Virus record (IMG/VR): IMGVR_UViG_3300044678_003932
Span: 1 to 42,523 of that record
DNA from: a virus
Length of the DNA: 42,523 bases
Reading direction: 5' to 3' (one strand)
Both the position numbers and the translations under genes were made by a program. Every line of letters starts with the position of its first letter. Position 1 is the stretch's first letter. Below the pieces are notes generated by a model. That model had not been told where the DNA came from, did not search any database, and saw only the letters and a program-made list of their open reading frames with translations. Below are positions 1 to 8,125 of the stretch, piece after piece.

Positions 1-558
1 ATGATCACACCAGAACGGCTAAAGCTACACGCTAAATGGTTCAAACGGGAAGAAGGTGGCGTGCGGTTGAAAACACAAAACGCCGATCTCAGCGGCGCAT
101 GCCTTCATGGAGCCAATCTACGTCTTGCCATTCTTAAGGGCGCATGCCTCGTTGAGGCCAACCTTCGCGACGCAAACCTTACAGGAGCCGACCTTCGCGG
201 CGCTAATTTTGGATGCGCCATACTTGAAGGGGCCAATCTTCGCTACGCACACTTGGAAGGCGCCATAGGCCTGCCGATTGCTGACGATGCGCCGCAGCGT
301 TTACAAGCCGTTGCCGCGGCAGTGCTCGGCGATGATGATGCAAAACTGTCAATGAGGATATGGCACACATGCAATACAACCCACTGCCTGGCCGGCTGGG
401 CGATCCATCAAGCTGGATCCGCTGGCAAAATCCTGCAAAGACTACACGGCCCACACATGGCGGGCTTGCTATTGCTTGGCCACGAAGCGGCCAGTCACTT
501 TTACGACAGCGACAAAGAAGCTACTGAATGGTTGCGATCTGTGGTAGAGAAAAGTTGA
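1..558 (+). CDS. Pentapeptide-repeat protein with C-terminal phage-type domain
   Basis: The 185-residue protein has about a dozen tandem pentapeptides of the A(N/D)Lxx type at roughly residues 28-89 (for example [20 protein letters not shown]). These predict a right-handed quadrilateral beta-helix. A separate alpha-helical C-terminal part (about 95-185) carries the [13 protein letters not shown] stretch, a type I associate with cyanophage and cyanobacterial pentapeptide proteins. The ATG is the first base of the window, so an upstream start cannot be excluded. No signal peptide is seen, so it should be cytoplasmic. If the genome is circular this gene directly follows the Rieske-type gene at the window's right end. 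Pentapeptide proteins can mimic DNA or act as scaffolds; which applies here is unknown. Confidence 0.85.
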   Translation: MITPERLKLHAKWFKREEGGVRLKTQNADLSGACLHGANLRLAILKGACLVEANLRDANLTGADLRGANFGCAILEGANLRYAHLEGAIGLPIADDAPQRLQAVAAAVLGDDDAKLSMRIWHTCNTTHCLAGWAIHQAGSAGKILQRLHGPHMAGLLLLGHEAASHFYDSDKEATEWLRSVVEKS

Positions 559-599
559 TTCTTTGTTCCTTGCCTATCCATCCCCCAACCCCTCCTGTC

Positions 600-872
600 A
601 TGACAACCCCCATCGCCCTGCCCACCATCCACCTGAACGGCACCGGCGCCACCGGCCTCCGGGATGAGTACCGCGCCGTCCGGATCGCCGCGGCAGCCAC
701 TGCTGACGCCCTCTGGAACGCCACCTGCAACGCCCGCGACTTCTACCCCCAGGAGCCCGGAGCGTTCCAGCAGGCCCAGGCTGACCGGCGAGAGATGTTC
801 CGCCTGCTGGAGGTGGTGCAAGCCTATGCCGAGGCCTGGGAAGCCCGCGCCGCCGACCACATCCGTGGCTGA
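600..872 (+). CDS. Hypothetical small phage protein (90 aa)
   Basis: I chose the ATG at 600 (protein begins MTTPIALPTIHLNG) over an in-frame start at 528, because the extra N-terminus would overlap the preceding gene. The predicted protein is soluble and mostly helical (about residues 20-85), Ala-rich, with no recognisable motif. Its stop codon overlaps the start region of the next gene. The function is unknown. Confidence 0.6.
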   Translation: MTTPIALPTIHLNGTGATGLRDEYRAVRIAAAATADALWNATCNARDFYPQEPGAFQQAQADRREMFRLLEVVQAYAEAWEARAADHIRG

Positions 873-1056
873 CGCATCACCCCGCATCGTCGCCGTCTGC
901 AGCTGCAATCGCCTCGCCTACGGGCTTCACGCGCCCCTGTGCCGCGACTGCTGGCGCAAGACCACCGCCGGCCGCGAATGGCAGCGGCTGCAGACCGCAG
1001 CCAGCAGGAAACGGCAACGGGAACGGCAAGCAAAAACCCCCCAGGCCGAAACCTGA
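865..1056 (+). CDS. Small putative zinc-ribbon protein (63 aa)
   Basis: It starts at GTG 865 and overlaps the end of the upstream gene by 8 nt. The 63-residue protein has two cysteine pairs, C12-x-C14 and C26-x2-C29, spaced like a small zinc-binding knuckle, followed by a strongly basic tail (residues 31-60, many R and K). This suggests a small nucleic-acid-binding protein, which is an inference. A longer reading from 664 in the same frame is rejected because it lies over the upstream gene. The gene's end overlaps the hairpin at 1031-1060, the terminator of the convergent minus-strand genes. Confidence 0.5.
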   Translation: MADASPRIVAVCSCNRLAYGLHAPLCRDCWRKTTAGREWQRLQTAASRKRQRERQAKTPQAET

Positions 1057-1060
1057 GGGG
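1031..1060 (-). terminator. Rho-independent terminator of the minus-strand late genes
   Basis: Read on the minus strand, a C/G-rich stem (CCCCTCAGG pairing with CCTGGGGGG, one mismatch) with loop TTTCGG is followed by TTTTTGC. It lies 56 nt past the stop of the peptidase gene and should end the leftmost minus-strand transcript. The same stem has no T-run on the plus strand. Confidence 0.75.
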
Positions 1061-1115
1061 CATTGCGTCCGAGGTCGAATTTGCCCGTTCGACTTCAGAA
1101 CCCATCCATCCTACA

Positions 1116-1856
1116 TCAGCGGACGATAATCGCCCATCCGGTCCCAGGCCCCTCGACCATCCACCGCTTGGCGAAATTCCTGCGCGAGTACCGCACCCCC
1201 TCGCCAGTGCGGGCGATCGTTGCGCCGGTGATCATGTCCGCCTCGCCCAACGGGTCGTGCAGGATCAACGCATCCTGGTCGTAGCCGATCACGATGGCCC
1301 AGTGCCCGTCGCCAGCAGGTGCGCTCACCGGCCCCCGGTGGAGATAGCCGACGGGCACCGGCACACCGCGATGGATCGATCGCTCGATCGCCGCGAAGTC
1401 CGCCCGTTGCGCGAAGTTGGCATTGACCCCGTAGGACGCCAGTGCGCGGAGCTGCGCATCGGCCTCGGTGGTGTCGCCGTACATCCTCACCCGCGCCAGG
1501 TACTGGTCGTCAGCGTTGGGCCCATGGATCAGGCCCGGCCGGATGGTGGCGAGGAGCATGGCGCAGCTGGAGGAGAAGCACATCCGGCGCCCCTGATCGG
1601 TGACGCTGTCGAGCTGTCGGAAATACGGAACATTGAGACGCAGCGAGGTGGGGATCGCGGGCTTGCTGGCCTCCGGTTGCTTGCCGTCCTGGCTCCATGT
1701 ATGGAACCAACTCCGGCTGCGGGTCATCACCGACTCATAGGTGGCGCCAGGCTGCCGGAACGCCTCCTCCATCTCCTCGATCGCCGCAAGCTGATGCGGC
1801 AGGCCGCGGAAGTAGGTGAACAGCTGCCGGAAGGTGATGGGTGCGTGGTTGGTCAT
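1116..1856 (-). CDS. C39-like cysteine peptidase, probable endolysin
   Basis: The 246-residue protein has a papain-like C39_2/YvpB-type domain from about residue 72 to the end. The likely catalytic residues are C93 (in MCFSSSCAM), H185 (in GHWAIVIGYD) and D201 (in LHDPLG). The N-terminal 70 residues are a helical extension of unknown role. There is no signal peptide or membrane span, so release to the wall would need a holin. Its start overlaps the stop of a small upstream gene (ATGA), and two membrane proteins lie just upstream, which fits a lysis cassette. The fold assignment rests on the motifs. Calling it the endolysin is inference: it is the only cell-wall-enzyme candidate I see, but C39-like enzymes can also process proteins. 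Confidence 0.7.
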   Translation of the reverse strand: MTNHAPITFRQLFTYFRGLPHQLAAIEEMEEAFRQPGATYESVMTRSRSWFHTWSQDGKQPEASKPAIPTSLRLNVPYFRQLDSVTDQGRRMCFSSSCAMLLATIRPGLIHGPNADDQYLARVRMYGDTTEADAQLRALASYGVNANFAQRADFAAIERSIHRGVPVPVGYLHRGPVSAPAGDGHWAIVIGYDQDALILHDPLGEADMITGATIARTGEGVRYSRRNFAKRWMVEGPGTGWAIIVR

Positions 1857-2032
1857 GACGATGGGGGAAGGTCAGGTAGGCGGTCGCCGGCGAGGGCGTC
1901 GATGCGGCGATAGGCCCTGCTGCCGAACGCAGCGGCGAAGGGGCGCAGGATGCCATGATCCACCGCGGCCCATGCGGCACGGCCCAGCAACCACCCCACA
2001 GCCACGTCAATGCTGAGATGGGCGTCGGTCAT
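1853..2032 (-). CDS. Small hypothetical protein of the lysis cassette (59 aa)
   Basis: This 59-residue frame starts MTDAHLSIDVAVG and is joined to both neighbours by 4-nt ATGA overlaps (2029-2032 and 1853-1856), which strongly supports that it is translated. The first 40 residues are hydrophobic to amphipathic (GWLLGRAAWAAVDHGILRPF). It could be membrane-associated, but no clear transmembrane span is seen. Its place between a membrane protein and the peptidase suggests a lysis accessory role. Confidence 0.6.
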   Translation of the reverse strand: MTDAHLSIDVAVGWLLGRAAWAAVDHGILRPFAAAFGSRAYRRIDALAGDRLPDLPPSS

Positions 2033-2334
2033 CGCACACCACCGTCTGCGGGGCCCTCAGGATCCTCTTCCGGCTTGCGCAGGGCCGGATTCCAGGTGTT
2101 GAAGCCGCGGCCGAACCCATTCCGGTCCCCCAGCGCATAGCCCCCGATCCCGATTGCAGCAGCAAGCGGCCCGCCAGATCCAAGCCCGCTGATCGCCAGG
2201 CCTCGATCCCAGCATTCCGCCACCTCCCCGCCATCGCGGCGGCATTCACGCACGTAAAGGAACCCGATCGCTGCATTCAGGCTCACCACCACCGAAGCGG
2301 CCACAATCCCAGCACTGGCCAATCGCTGCATCAT
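2029..2334 (-). CDS. Small membrane protein, holin candidate
   Basis: The 101-residue protein has one clear hydrophobic segment near the N-terminus (about residues 6-26, ASAGIVAASVVVSLNAAIGF) and a weaker Gly/Ala-rich one (about 49-69), then a charged, Pro-rich C-terminus. I take the ATG at 2334. A GTG at 2400 in the same frame would run through the conserved CGGAAAGCT motif at 2358-2366, whose usual distance to a start codon (23 nt) fits 2334 exactly. It is coupled by ATGA overlap to the 59-residue protein and then the peptidase. Holin is inferred from size, membrane segments and position. Confidence 0.6.
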   Translation of the reverse strand: MMQRLASAGIVAASVVVSLNAAIGFLYVRECRRDGGEVAECWDRGLAISGLGSGGPLAAAIGIGGYALGDRNGFGRGFNTWNPALRKPEEDPEGPADGGVR

Positions 2335-2357
2335 CGCTCGCACAGGCCTGAATCCAT

Positions 2358-2366
2358 AGCTTTCCG
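2358..2366 (-). promoter_or_regulatory. Late motif CGGAAAGCT, divergent pair
   Basis: The motif lies 23 nt upstream of ATG 2334 in the direction of that gene. One base separates it from the oppositely oriented copy at 2368-2376, so each of the two divergent genes has its own copy. Confidence 0.65.
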
Positions 2367-2367
2367 G

Positions 2368-2376
2368 CGGAAAACT
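2368..2376 (+). promoter_or_regulatory. Late motif CGGAAAACT for plus-strand gene 2403
   Basis: The motif is followed by CAAGGCA and lies 26 nt upstream of ATG 2403. The same extended form (CTCAAGGCA) follows the copies at 7806 and 26439. Confidence 0.65.
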
Positions 2377-2402
2377 CAAGGCAACCGCCCCCGTGATCAC
2401 CC

Positions 2403-2714
2403 ATGGCCATCACGATCGCCTGGGGGCCACTGGACAGCTTCGACATCGGGGAGCGCATGGTGGTGCAGGGCCGGCGGTTTGATCTGCTGCCAGCCGGGAC
2501 CATGTTCAAGGCCTCCGGGATGCTTCACGGGGTCATGGGTCTGCCTTTGCGCCAGGTCACCACCACCAAGCTTGAGGTCATGGGCGCCAGCTTCGCCCTT
2601 GTCGGCTGGGCCGGCACGCCACGCGAAAGCCTATTGCCATTCGAGGAGCAGATCCTGGCCGCCTACCGGCTGGCACAGCTGCAGTTCGGGGCGGGTGCAC
2701 CGGCAGGGGAATAG
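2403..2714 (+). CDS. Hypothetical protein, isolated plus-strand late gene (103 aa)
   Basis: This is a single plus-strand gene among minus-strand lysis and tail genes. It converges with the coiled-coil membrane protein gene (stops 2 nt apart). The soluble 103-residue protein (MAITIAWGPLDSFDIGERM...) is predicted to be mixed beta/alpha, with no recognised domain. It has its own copy of the late motif 26 nt upstream, so it is probably co-expressed with the late genes although it points the other way. Confidence 0.6.
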   Translation: MAITIAWGPLDSFDIGERMVVQGRRFDLLPAGTMFKASGMLHGVMGLPLRQVTTTKLEVMGASFALVGWAGTPRESLLPFEEQILAAYRLAQLQFGAGAPAGE

Positions 2715-2716
2715 GC

Positions 2717-3151
2717 CTAACGGTGCGGTTGAACCATCGGCGGAGGTGGTACGCGGCGCTCTTGGTGCAGGATCTCCCTGGTGTTGCGGCCGGAGTTGAC
2801 GAGGGCCAGCAGGGCAACGATCACACCGGCGCCTGCCATCGCCACCGCTGCCCATGCGGCAGCTTGGGTGCTGATGCCACCCAGCGCTCTGTCCTTCCCG
2901 CGATCCTCAGCCACCGCTGTCGCCAGGCGGCCCAGCTCAGCCGACAGGGGCTTGAGGTCGTCCTTCGTGGCCAGGTTGCCCTCGATGGTGTTCAATCGCC
3001 GTTCAAGCGTCTCCACCCGCTGATCCCTGGCCTGATTGCCCTGCTGCCAGAGGTTGATTGACGTGAGGATGCTGGACACCTGGCCGGCCAGCATCCCCAC
3101 CTGGTACTCCAGGCTCCCCTTGTTGGCGGCGTTCAGGTCGGTGTCACTCAT
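2717..3151 (-). CDS. Coiled-coil protein with C-terminal membrane anchor, possible lysis protein
   Basis: The 144-residue protein has a helical, heptad-like segment (about residues 40-95), then one strong hydrophobic segment (about 98-119, AAWAAVAMAGAGVIVALLAL), and a short basic/Pro-rich tail. This coiled coil plus C-terminal anchor layout resembles XhlA-type holin-associated proteins, but the resemblance is architectural only. Its start overlaps the upstream stop (ATGA), so it is translated with the tail-fibre genes. Alternatively it may be an unrelated virion membrane or assembly factor. Confidence 0.6.
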   Translation of the reverse strand: MSDTDLNAANKGSLEYQVGMLAGQVSSILTSINLWQQGNQARDQRVETLERRLNTIEGNLATKDDLKPLSAELGRLATAVAEDRGKDRALGGISTQAAAWAAVAMAGAGVIVALLALVNSGRNTREILHQERRVPPPPMVQPHR

Positions 3152-3708
3152 GGCACCATGCTCGGCTGCAGTGCCGCCAGGAACTCAGCCGGCAGGTGGC
3201 AGTCGCTGGCCTTGCCGACGATCGCGGCGAGGTCAGCGGGGGGCATCTGGGATGCCAGCAGGAACTGCCCCCAGGTCTGCTCGAATGCCGGGTAGTTTTC
3301 GCGCAACCTGGCCTCCTCCATCGCGGTAGGTAGGCCGGTGGTAGCGGGCTCCCCCTGCGGGTCGGTGCTGGCGCGGGCGGCCTCCATGGCGGACATCATG
3401 GGCGGGAACTGGTATAGCCACGCCGCGAACGGGAGCCACTCGGCGACGACAGGCGGGGGTGGTGCGGGGAGCACTTCCCAAGCTTGCTGCCATTGGTTGT
3501 CTACCTCGGTCGGCAGGGTCTCCCTGACCTGCTGGCCGTCGCCAGGAACGGGGGGCGTGGTGGGTGCGACGACACGCCAGCCATACGGCGCTACGTCCTC
3601 ATCGCGTGGGTTGTCGCCCACGGCCAGGCCGGGGAATGCGGCGCGGAAGTCGGCGACTGACCGGGGGTAGATGTCAGGGGTGGAAGGAGCGTAGAGAATG
3701 GGTGCCAT
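3148..3708 (-). CDS. Tail-fibre-associated protein (186 aa)
   Basis: The protein begins MAPILYAPSTPDIYPRSV. Its N-terminal half has the pattern W-R-V-V...P-P-x-P-G-D-G-Q then E-V-D-x-x-W-Q-Q-A-W-E-V, common in short proteins next to phage tail fibres and sometimes annotated as tail-fibre assembly proteins. The C-terminal half (about 110-186) is helical. It sits between the LamG protein and the coiled-coil membrane protein in one run of overlapping genes. An assembly or host-specificity accessory role is inferred from pattern and position. Confidence 0.5.
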   Translation of the reverse strand: MAPILYAPSTPDIYPRSVADFRAAFPGLAVGDNPRDEDVAPYGWRVVAPTTPPVPGDGQQVRETLPTEVDNQWQQAWEVLPAPPPPVVAEWLPFAAWLYQFPPMMSAMEAARASTDPQGEPATTGLPTAMEEARLRENYPAFEQTWGQFLLASQMPPADLAAIVGKASDCHLPAEFLAALQPSMVP

Positions 3709-3713
3709 GGTCG

Positions 3714-4382
3714 TCAGGAGTCGGGGAATGGGGCGGTGGGTGGGGCAAAGTTGGCGGTGTAGTGGGCTACGCCTTTGGCTTTGCGGAATTCGTCAATGTA
3801 ACCATTGAAGGAGAAATTGGTGCCATCAAGCCATATGCCTATTCTTGTTGTACCAGTAGTGTTATAATTTATAGAGTTTGAGGCGGATGCAATCTGCGCG
3901 CCATTCTTAAACAGCCGTATTGTTGACTCGGACCTTGTTAATGCAACATGCGTCCATGTGGCAACTGGGAAGTTGACCATATCGGTTAATAAAATAGTGC
4001 CTGCAGCATTTACCACTGCTAGTGTTTGAGCGCTCCAGAGTCCAATCCCAAAACTGGGATTGCTATACATAAATCTTGCCCCGCCAGAAATCCAGTATGC
4101 CCAAAACTCAATAGTAAAATCTGCCGCACCGGGTACTAGGTCAATGCTGGGCCCTATGGACAAGGAGTCCCCAGTCCCATCAAATACAATACTCGCCCCG
4201 CTAAACCTGCTCTGCGCAGTGCTGATCTGCGCGTTACCAACAGCCGTCACCGCCTTGGGCGACGGGCTGCTGTCAATGATCGTGGTGCTGCCGTTGGTGC
4301 CGTCGCCATGCAACAATAAAGCGACGCCAAAAAAAGGCAACGCATCCCCCCCGGCTTTGAGTAACAGACTACGCCCTAACAT
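3714..4382 (-). CDS. LamG/concanavalin-like domain protein, probable receptor-binding accessory
   Basis: The 222-residue protein carries a Laminin-G-like beta-sandwich (about residues 20-215). Signature stretches are LLLHGDG, the F.FDGTGDSL strand, DFTIEFWAY, the TWTHVALTRSESTIRLFKNG segment and the final YIDEFR...A.Y strand. LamG folds in phage tails bind glycans. The ATG at 4382 overlaps the fibre stop (TGATG); a GTG at 4385 is the alternative. The stretch at about 3780-4200 is visibly richer in A and T than its surroundings, which suggests module exchange. A second, diverged LamG domain sits at the end of the protein at 13732-16593. Confidence 0.75.
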   Translation of the reverse strand: MLGRSLLLKAGGDALPFFGVALLLHGDGTNGSTTIIDSSPSPKAVTAVGNAQISTAQSRFSGASIVFDGTGDSLSIGPSIDLVPGAADFTIEFWAYWISGGARFMYSNPSFGIGLWSAQTLAVVNAAGTILLTDMVNFPVATWTHVALTRSESTIRLFKNGAQIASASNSINYNTTGTTRIGIWLDGTNFSFNGYIDEFRKAKGVAHYTANFAPPTAPFPDS

Positions 4383-7300
4383 CACGTCCTCCCCCGCATT
4401 GGTGCAACGTAGACCGTGGCTGTACTGAACGGTGTGCTTGCTATGGCTGGGGTTATCCGAACAATTAACGTTTCAATCTCACCGGCCGTTGGCGTTGCGG
4501 CGCTGTTGCCGTCCCACGTAGTGGTGAAGCCAGCGGCTGAGATTGTGATGATGCCGGATGTATAGCGGAAGTCTACTTCAACTTCGACGTATTCCGCAAA
4601 CGTGCTTGTTACCGCCAGGTCTGCAACGTTAGAGAATGCAATCGTAGTATTCCCCGCAATAGCTGCTGCCAACATGAACCGATTAGCGGCGCGGATGTCG
4701 CACGTGTAGGTCGATCCCGCAACCGTAACGATCTGCGCCCGAGGGAGGACATTTGAGCCCAGCACAGCCGCGTAGCCGGTGCGTGGTGCAACACCACCGA
4801 GCCCAACGCTGGTGAATCGGCCGGTGCTGGGGGATGATTCGCCAATTGCTCCGGGGGCAGCCTTGGCGCCGCTCCACCAGTTCGCAATAGCCTGTCGTAC
4901 CCGCTGTGCAGTCCACGCCCGGCGGGTGGCTGCCGTGCCGGCCTCTGCCTCTGCTTGGGTGATGGTCTCCGCAGTCCACTCCCTGTTATCCGATAGTCGG
5001 CCGTCATCACCCGCAGCCACCGTGCCGGCTGTCGTGCCGACGCTGAGCGAAAGATTCCGATTGCGGATTTGGAACCCGCCGGCGTCTGTCGTAGACGTGT
5101 CGGAAATACTGATCGGCTGGCCGGCTGTAACCGTCAGCCCCTGCAGGAATCGGCTGGTAGTGTACGACCTGGCCGCAAACTGGGTCGGTGCGGTGTTGCC
5201 ATCGCTGACGCCTGTGCTGGCTAGCAGATTTATGTCATTGCTGACCTCCTGAAGCTGCACGCCAACGGTGCTGATGCCGCCGTTACGCGAGAAGGGGCCG
5301 ACTGCATTCAGTCCCGACAAGTTGAAGGAACTGGTGTTGATCGTGACGGCGCCGGTGGTGCCGTCGACCGCGAACGCACCACCCGCAATCTTGAAGTCGC
5401 CAACGTCGTTGACGGTCGCACCGAAGACGCGGCCAAAATTGGTCTCTACGGTCTCGTTGGCGCGGATCGGCACGCCACCATTCCACGGCAGCGCGGAGTA
5501 GTTGGTGCCGCTGCCGACGTAATTCATCGTGTGGCAGCCGGCGTTGATCTGGCTGCGCAGGCGGAAGTTCACCGCTGCGCCCGTGGATGCCGCCGCCGCC
5601 AGGCCCGCGCTCGTGGGCGAATAGAACGCGACCCGGAAACCGCCCGTGATCGGGGTGGCGCTCTGCACCACGTAGACGGTGCCAGCAAGCAGCATGAGCT
5701 GGCCAGGGCCCGGACGCGAGGCGCTGCCGATCCGGTTGGCGCTCAGGCTGCCGATGTCAACGGTGGTAGCACCCTGCGCCGCATCCGCCAGCAGGGCGCC
5801 GGTAAAGATTGCCGCGGGGCTGTAGCCGTCGGCCATCAGGCCGTAGGTGCCGAACTCGCTGCAACCGCCGCCGCTCATCGTCACCTGGCCGCCGGTCTCT
5901 GCCCGGACGTGCCACGTTCCGAACAGGCCGAAGAAGCTCACCAGCTCCGCATAGGCCTCATTCCGGACGATGATGCCAGGGCCGCCCAGGTTCTGCTGAG
6001 TGAACCCGTAGACCACCATCGAGCGGACCGGGGAATTCGCCGCGCACTTCGCGCCATCTACCTCTACCCCGCCGCCGCAGTCGCCGGTGCTGGTGCTGCC
6101 GGCCTCGCCTGCGTCATCCTCAGCGGTGATGCTCAGGCAATCCTTGATGTAGGGCGAGGCAGTGAGGAATACGCCCGTGCCGCCGTTGGCGAGTTCGTTG
6201 AATTGGATCGCCCACGCCCTGGTGCCAACCGTCGAATCGGTGGCGCTGGTGTTCTGCGCCTGGTGGCCCGCGAAGGTCAGGCCGATGATCATACAGCCGC
6301 TGTCCACGGCGAAAAAGCTATTCAGCTCCTGCCCTGCGGCTGGCGTGATGCGGACCGATCGCTGACCGCCCTCGGAGAAGATCAGCACATTTGAGGCCAC
6401 CCGCATAGGCAGGGATGCCTCGATATACGTGCCAGGTCCGACCTCAATAACCGCACGCTCAGTCGGGTTGGCGGCCCGGTAAGCGTTGGCTGCCGTGACT
6501 GCTGCGCCGATCGTCAGGAACGGCTCGCCGGGGCTGGTGCCGTTGTTGCTGTTGCTGGCACCGATGCGCTTCGAGACATAGAAGGTGCGGGCATCCCGGA
6601 ACTGATCCAGCCGGGCGGACAGCGCCGCCACTACATCACCCGCCGCCACGGTGCCGGCGATTGTGCCGATGTTGCGCAGGGCTGCGTTGCCCAGCGCGGG
6701 GCCGATCGCCACCGCCAGGCTGCCAGTGCTGGCATGGCTACGGCTGATGCTGCCGACGCTCTGCACACGCCCACTGGTGGGGATCGTCGATGTCAGGCCG
6801 CCGCCGACGGCCACGAAAACCTCAGCCCTGAGCGCAAACGCAGCCGTGTTTTGATTGACCGTTTCGCCGCTGATGACGCCATGTCCATCCCTTCCGCTGC
6901 CAGTGGCGGCCAGCGCAGCATCCAGCAGGGCGAATGCCGGCATCTTCGTCGGATCGCCGGCATCCGCAGCAACGACTTCCAGTCGGTCCGTATCGCCCAC
7001 GGCCCCAACAACGCAAACCGGCGTGCCGGCTGCCAGCTGAACTCCGCTGACGTTGCGGACGTGGGCGTATTGCCGCCCCGCGAGATCGCCATGGATGTGC
7101 GGCAGGATCGCCGCTTCCGCACCCGTGAGCCAGCCAGAGGGCACCAAGCCGGCTGCGGTGGTCGACACCAGTGGCAGGGTCACATCCGCGCCGGTGGAGC
7201 TGCTCAGCAGCCGCGTGGCAGGGTCATAGCTGAGGTTGGTCGCGCCGGTCGCCGTCAGCGCCCCGTCGACGATCGACAGGCCGGCGCCCAACGGCAGGGC

Positions 7301-7426
7301 CACGGCAAAGCCTGGGGTGGCCTCAGAGCGCCCCAGCACTGCAGGGCCTGTCAGGGTGGTGCTACCGCTGCCAGGAGGGCCAGGAGGGCCCGGTGTTACG
7401 ACCTCAATGACGGCAGGGCAAGTCAT
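4382..7426 (-). CDS. Tail fibre/spike with collagen-like start and right-handed beta-helix
   Basis: This is the largest fibre protein in the window (1014 aa). A PGPPGPPG collagen-like stretch lies at about residues 12-19 (trimer initiation). It is followed by an N-terminal region with several phage-fibre-like segments and, from about 280 to 590, a right-handed beta-helix (pectin-lyase-like) beginning with the FYVSKRIGASNSNNGTSPGEPF motif of tail spikes. The C-terminal part (about 600-1014) is Gly/Thr/Ser-rich beta structure and ends in a small beta domain. It is virion-exposed and likely binds the host surface; whether the helix cuts glycans cannot be told from sequence. It overlaps both neighbours by a few bases. 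Confidence 0.85.
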   Translation of the reverse strand: MTCPAVIEVVTPGPPGPPGSGSTTLTGPAVLGRSEATPGFAVALPLGAGLSIVDGALTATGATNLSYDPATRLLSSSTGADVTLPLVSTTAAGLVPSGWLTGAEAAILPHIHGDLAGRQYAHVRNVSGVQLAAGTPVCVVGAVGDTDRLEVVAADAGDPTKMPAFALLDAALAATGSGRDGHGVISGETVNQNTAAFALRAEVFVAVGGGLTSTIPTSGRVQSVGSISRSHASTGSLAVAIGPALGNAALRNIGTIAGTVAAGDVVAALSARLDQFRDARTFYVSKRIGASNSNNGTSPGEPFLTIGAAVTAANAYRAANPTERAVIEVGPGTYIEASLPMRVASNVLIFSEGGQRSVRITPAAGQELNSFFAVDSGCMIIGLTFAGHQAQNTSATDSTVGTRAWAIQFNELANGGTGVFLTASPYIKDCLSITAEDDAGEAGSTSTGDCGGGVEVDGAKCAANSPVRSMVVYGFTQQNLGGPGIIVRNEAYAELVSFFGLFGTWHVRAETGGQVTMSGGGCSEFGTYGLMADGYSPAAIFTGALLADAAQGATTVDIGSLSANRIGSASRPGPGQLMLLAGTVYVVQSATPITGGFRVAFYSPTSAGLAAAASTGAAVNFRLRSQINAGCHTMNYVGSGTNYSALPWNGGVPIRANETVETNFGRVFGATVNDVGDFKIAGGAFAVDGTTGAVTINTSSFNLSGLNAVGPFSRNGGISTVGVQLQEVSNDINLLASTGVSDGNTAPTQFAARSYTTSRFLQGLTVTAGQPISISDTSTTDAGGFQIRNRNLSLSVGTTAGTVAAGDDGRLSDNREWTAETITQAEAEAGTAATRRAWTAQRVRQAIANWWSGAKAAPGAIGESSPSTGRFTSVGLGGVAPRTGYAAVLGSNVLPRAQIVTVAGSTYTCDIRAANRFMLAAAIAGNTTIAFSNVADLAVTSTFAEYVEVEVDFRYTSGIITISAAGFTTTWDGNSAATPTAGEIETLIVRITPAIASTPFSTATVYVAPMRGRT

Positions 7427-7782
7427 GGGTCTCTCCGTGTTGAGCGAATGGCGACGCTGGCGGGACCTGCTGCCAGGAAGGGGTCATCAGCTAATGACGC
7501 CCCTGGCGCCACCATCAGGCAGTCGTAGCGGTAGGCCTTACCGGGTCGCAGCTGCGCCACCGTGGCCTCCAATGCGATCAGTCGCACCGTGCCCAGCGCG
7601 GCATCAGCTTCCACGGTCACCGGGTAGACATTCCGGCCGCTGGCGTCGCTGATCGTTGCGTTCACGTCGTAGCCAGTGAAAATCCATGGCGTGGTCTTCG
7701 CAGTGTCAGCCCACAGGCGGAACGAGAGGGGGTTGTCCCGGCCCTGCTCCAGCTCCCAGGTTCGGCCCTCAACCCACGCCAC
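7423..7782 (-). CDS. Fibre-attachment or baseplate accessory protein (119 aa)
   Basis: It starts at GTG 7782, 23 nt after the motif at 7806-7814. The 119-residue protein is mostly beta-strand (residues 10-110) with the pattern L-S-F-R...F-x-G-Y-D-V-N-A-T-I-S-D and later Y-R-Y-D-C-L-M-V, similar to small Ig-like domains that precede fibres in siphoviruses (BppU N-terminal type). That likeness is weak. It is coupled to the fibre gene by a 4-nt ATGA overlap, so a fibre connector role is likely. Confidence 0.5.
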   Translation of the reverse strand: MAWVEGRTWELEQGRDNPLSFRLWADTAKTTPWIFTGYDVNATISDASGRNVYPVTVEADAALGTVRLIALEATVAQLRPGKAYRYDCLMVAPGASLADDPFLAAGPASVAIRSTRRDP

Positions 7783-7794
7783 CGCTTGATCGCC

Positions 7795-8043
7795 TTACTG
7801 CCTTGAGTTTTCCCGCCGCGGCCTCGGTGCCTTCGCCACGCCGCTCTGAACCTCAATCTCGGGCTCGGGTTCAACTGCCGCCACGGGTTCATCCATAGGG
7901 GTGATCACCACCGGCAGCGGTGCCTCAGCGGGGGGCTCGGTGGCAGCAGGTGCCTCGGGTTCCGACTGGCCGACCAGCCTCAGGTCAGGCGCGGCCATCC
8001 CAAAGGAAAAGACTTGCAGGGGAGGGGTCAGGGGCTCAGTCAT
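7795..8043 (-). CDS. Acidic Pro/Glu-rich hypothetical protein (82 aa)
   Basis: I took the ATG at 8043 (MTEPLTPPLQVFSFGM...) rather than a start at 8157, whose extension is rich in R, C and G and runs into the upstream gene's end and a hairpin. The chain is low-complexity: Pro, Glu and Ala dominate residues 30-65, and the tail is basic. It is probably disordered. Position among capsid and fibre genes suggests a virion or assembly role; nothing else supports this. Confidence 0.45.
   Translation of the reverse strand: MTEPLTPPLQVFSFGMAAPDLRLVGQSEPEAPAATEPPAEAPLPVVITPMDEPVAAVEPEPEIEVQSGVAKAPRPRRENSRQ
7806..7814 (-). promoter_or_regulatory. Late motif GGGAAAACT before the fibre unit
   Basis: The motif lies 23 nt upstream of GTG 7782 and is followed by CAAGGCA. 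It overlaps the last codons of the upstream small gene. Confidence 0.6.
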
Positions 8044-8078
8044 CGCTCGAAAGCAGAGGAACATGCAAACGCAGAGAA

Positions 8079-8112
8079 GGCGGGCAGGGCCGGCGAACCA
8101 GCCCCTCCCGCC
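8079..8112 (-). terminator. Possible hairpin terminator after the capsid unit
   Basis: On the minus strand, GGCGGG pairs with CCCGCC and an inner GGGC with GCCC, with mismatches between them and a T/C-rich stretch after. It lies just past the stop of gene 8126-8614. The stem is imperfect and the T-run interrupted, so support is weak. Confidence 0.35.
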
Positions 8113-8125
8113 ACGCTGCAGCCGA

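Noticed and set aside
939-1913. Long plus-strand open frame (324 aa)
   Set aside because: It runs antisense over the peptidase gene, has Arg/Pro/His-rich shadow composition, and overlaps a terminator and start regions.
5531-6394. Plus-strand open frame (287 aa) over the fibre gene
   Set aside because: It is antisense to the beta-helix fibre; composition (Arg, Ala, His) is typical of a GC-rich shadow frame.
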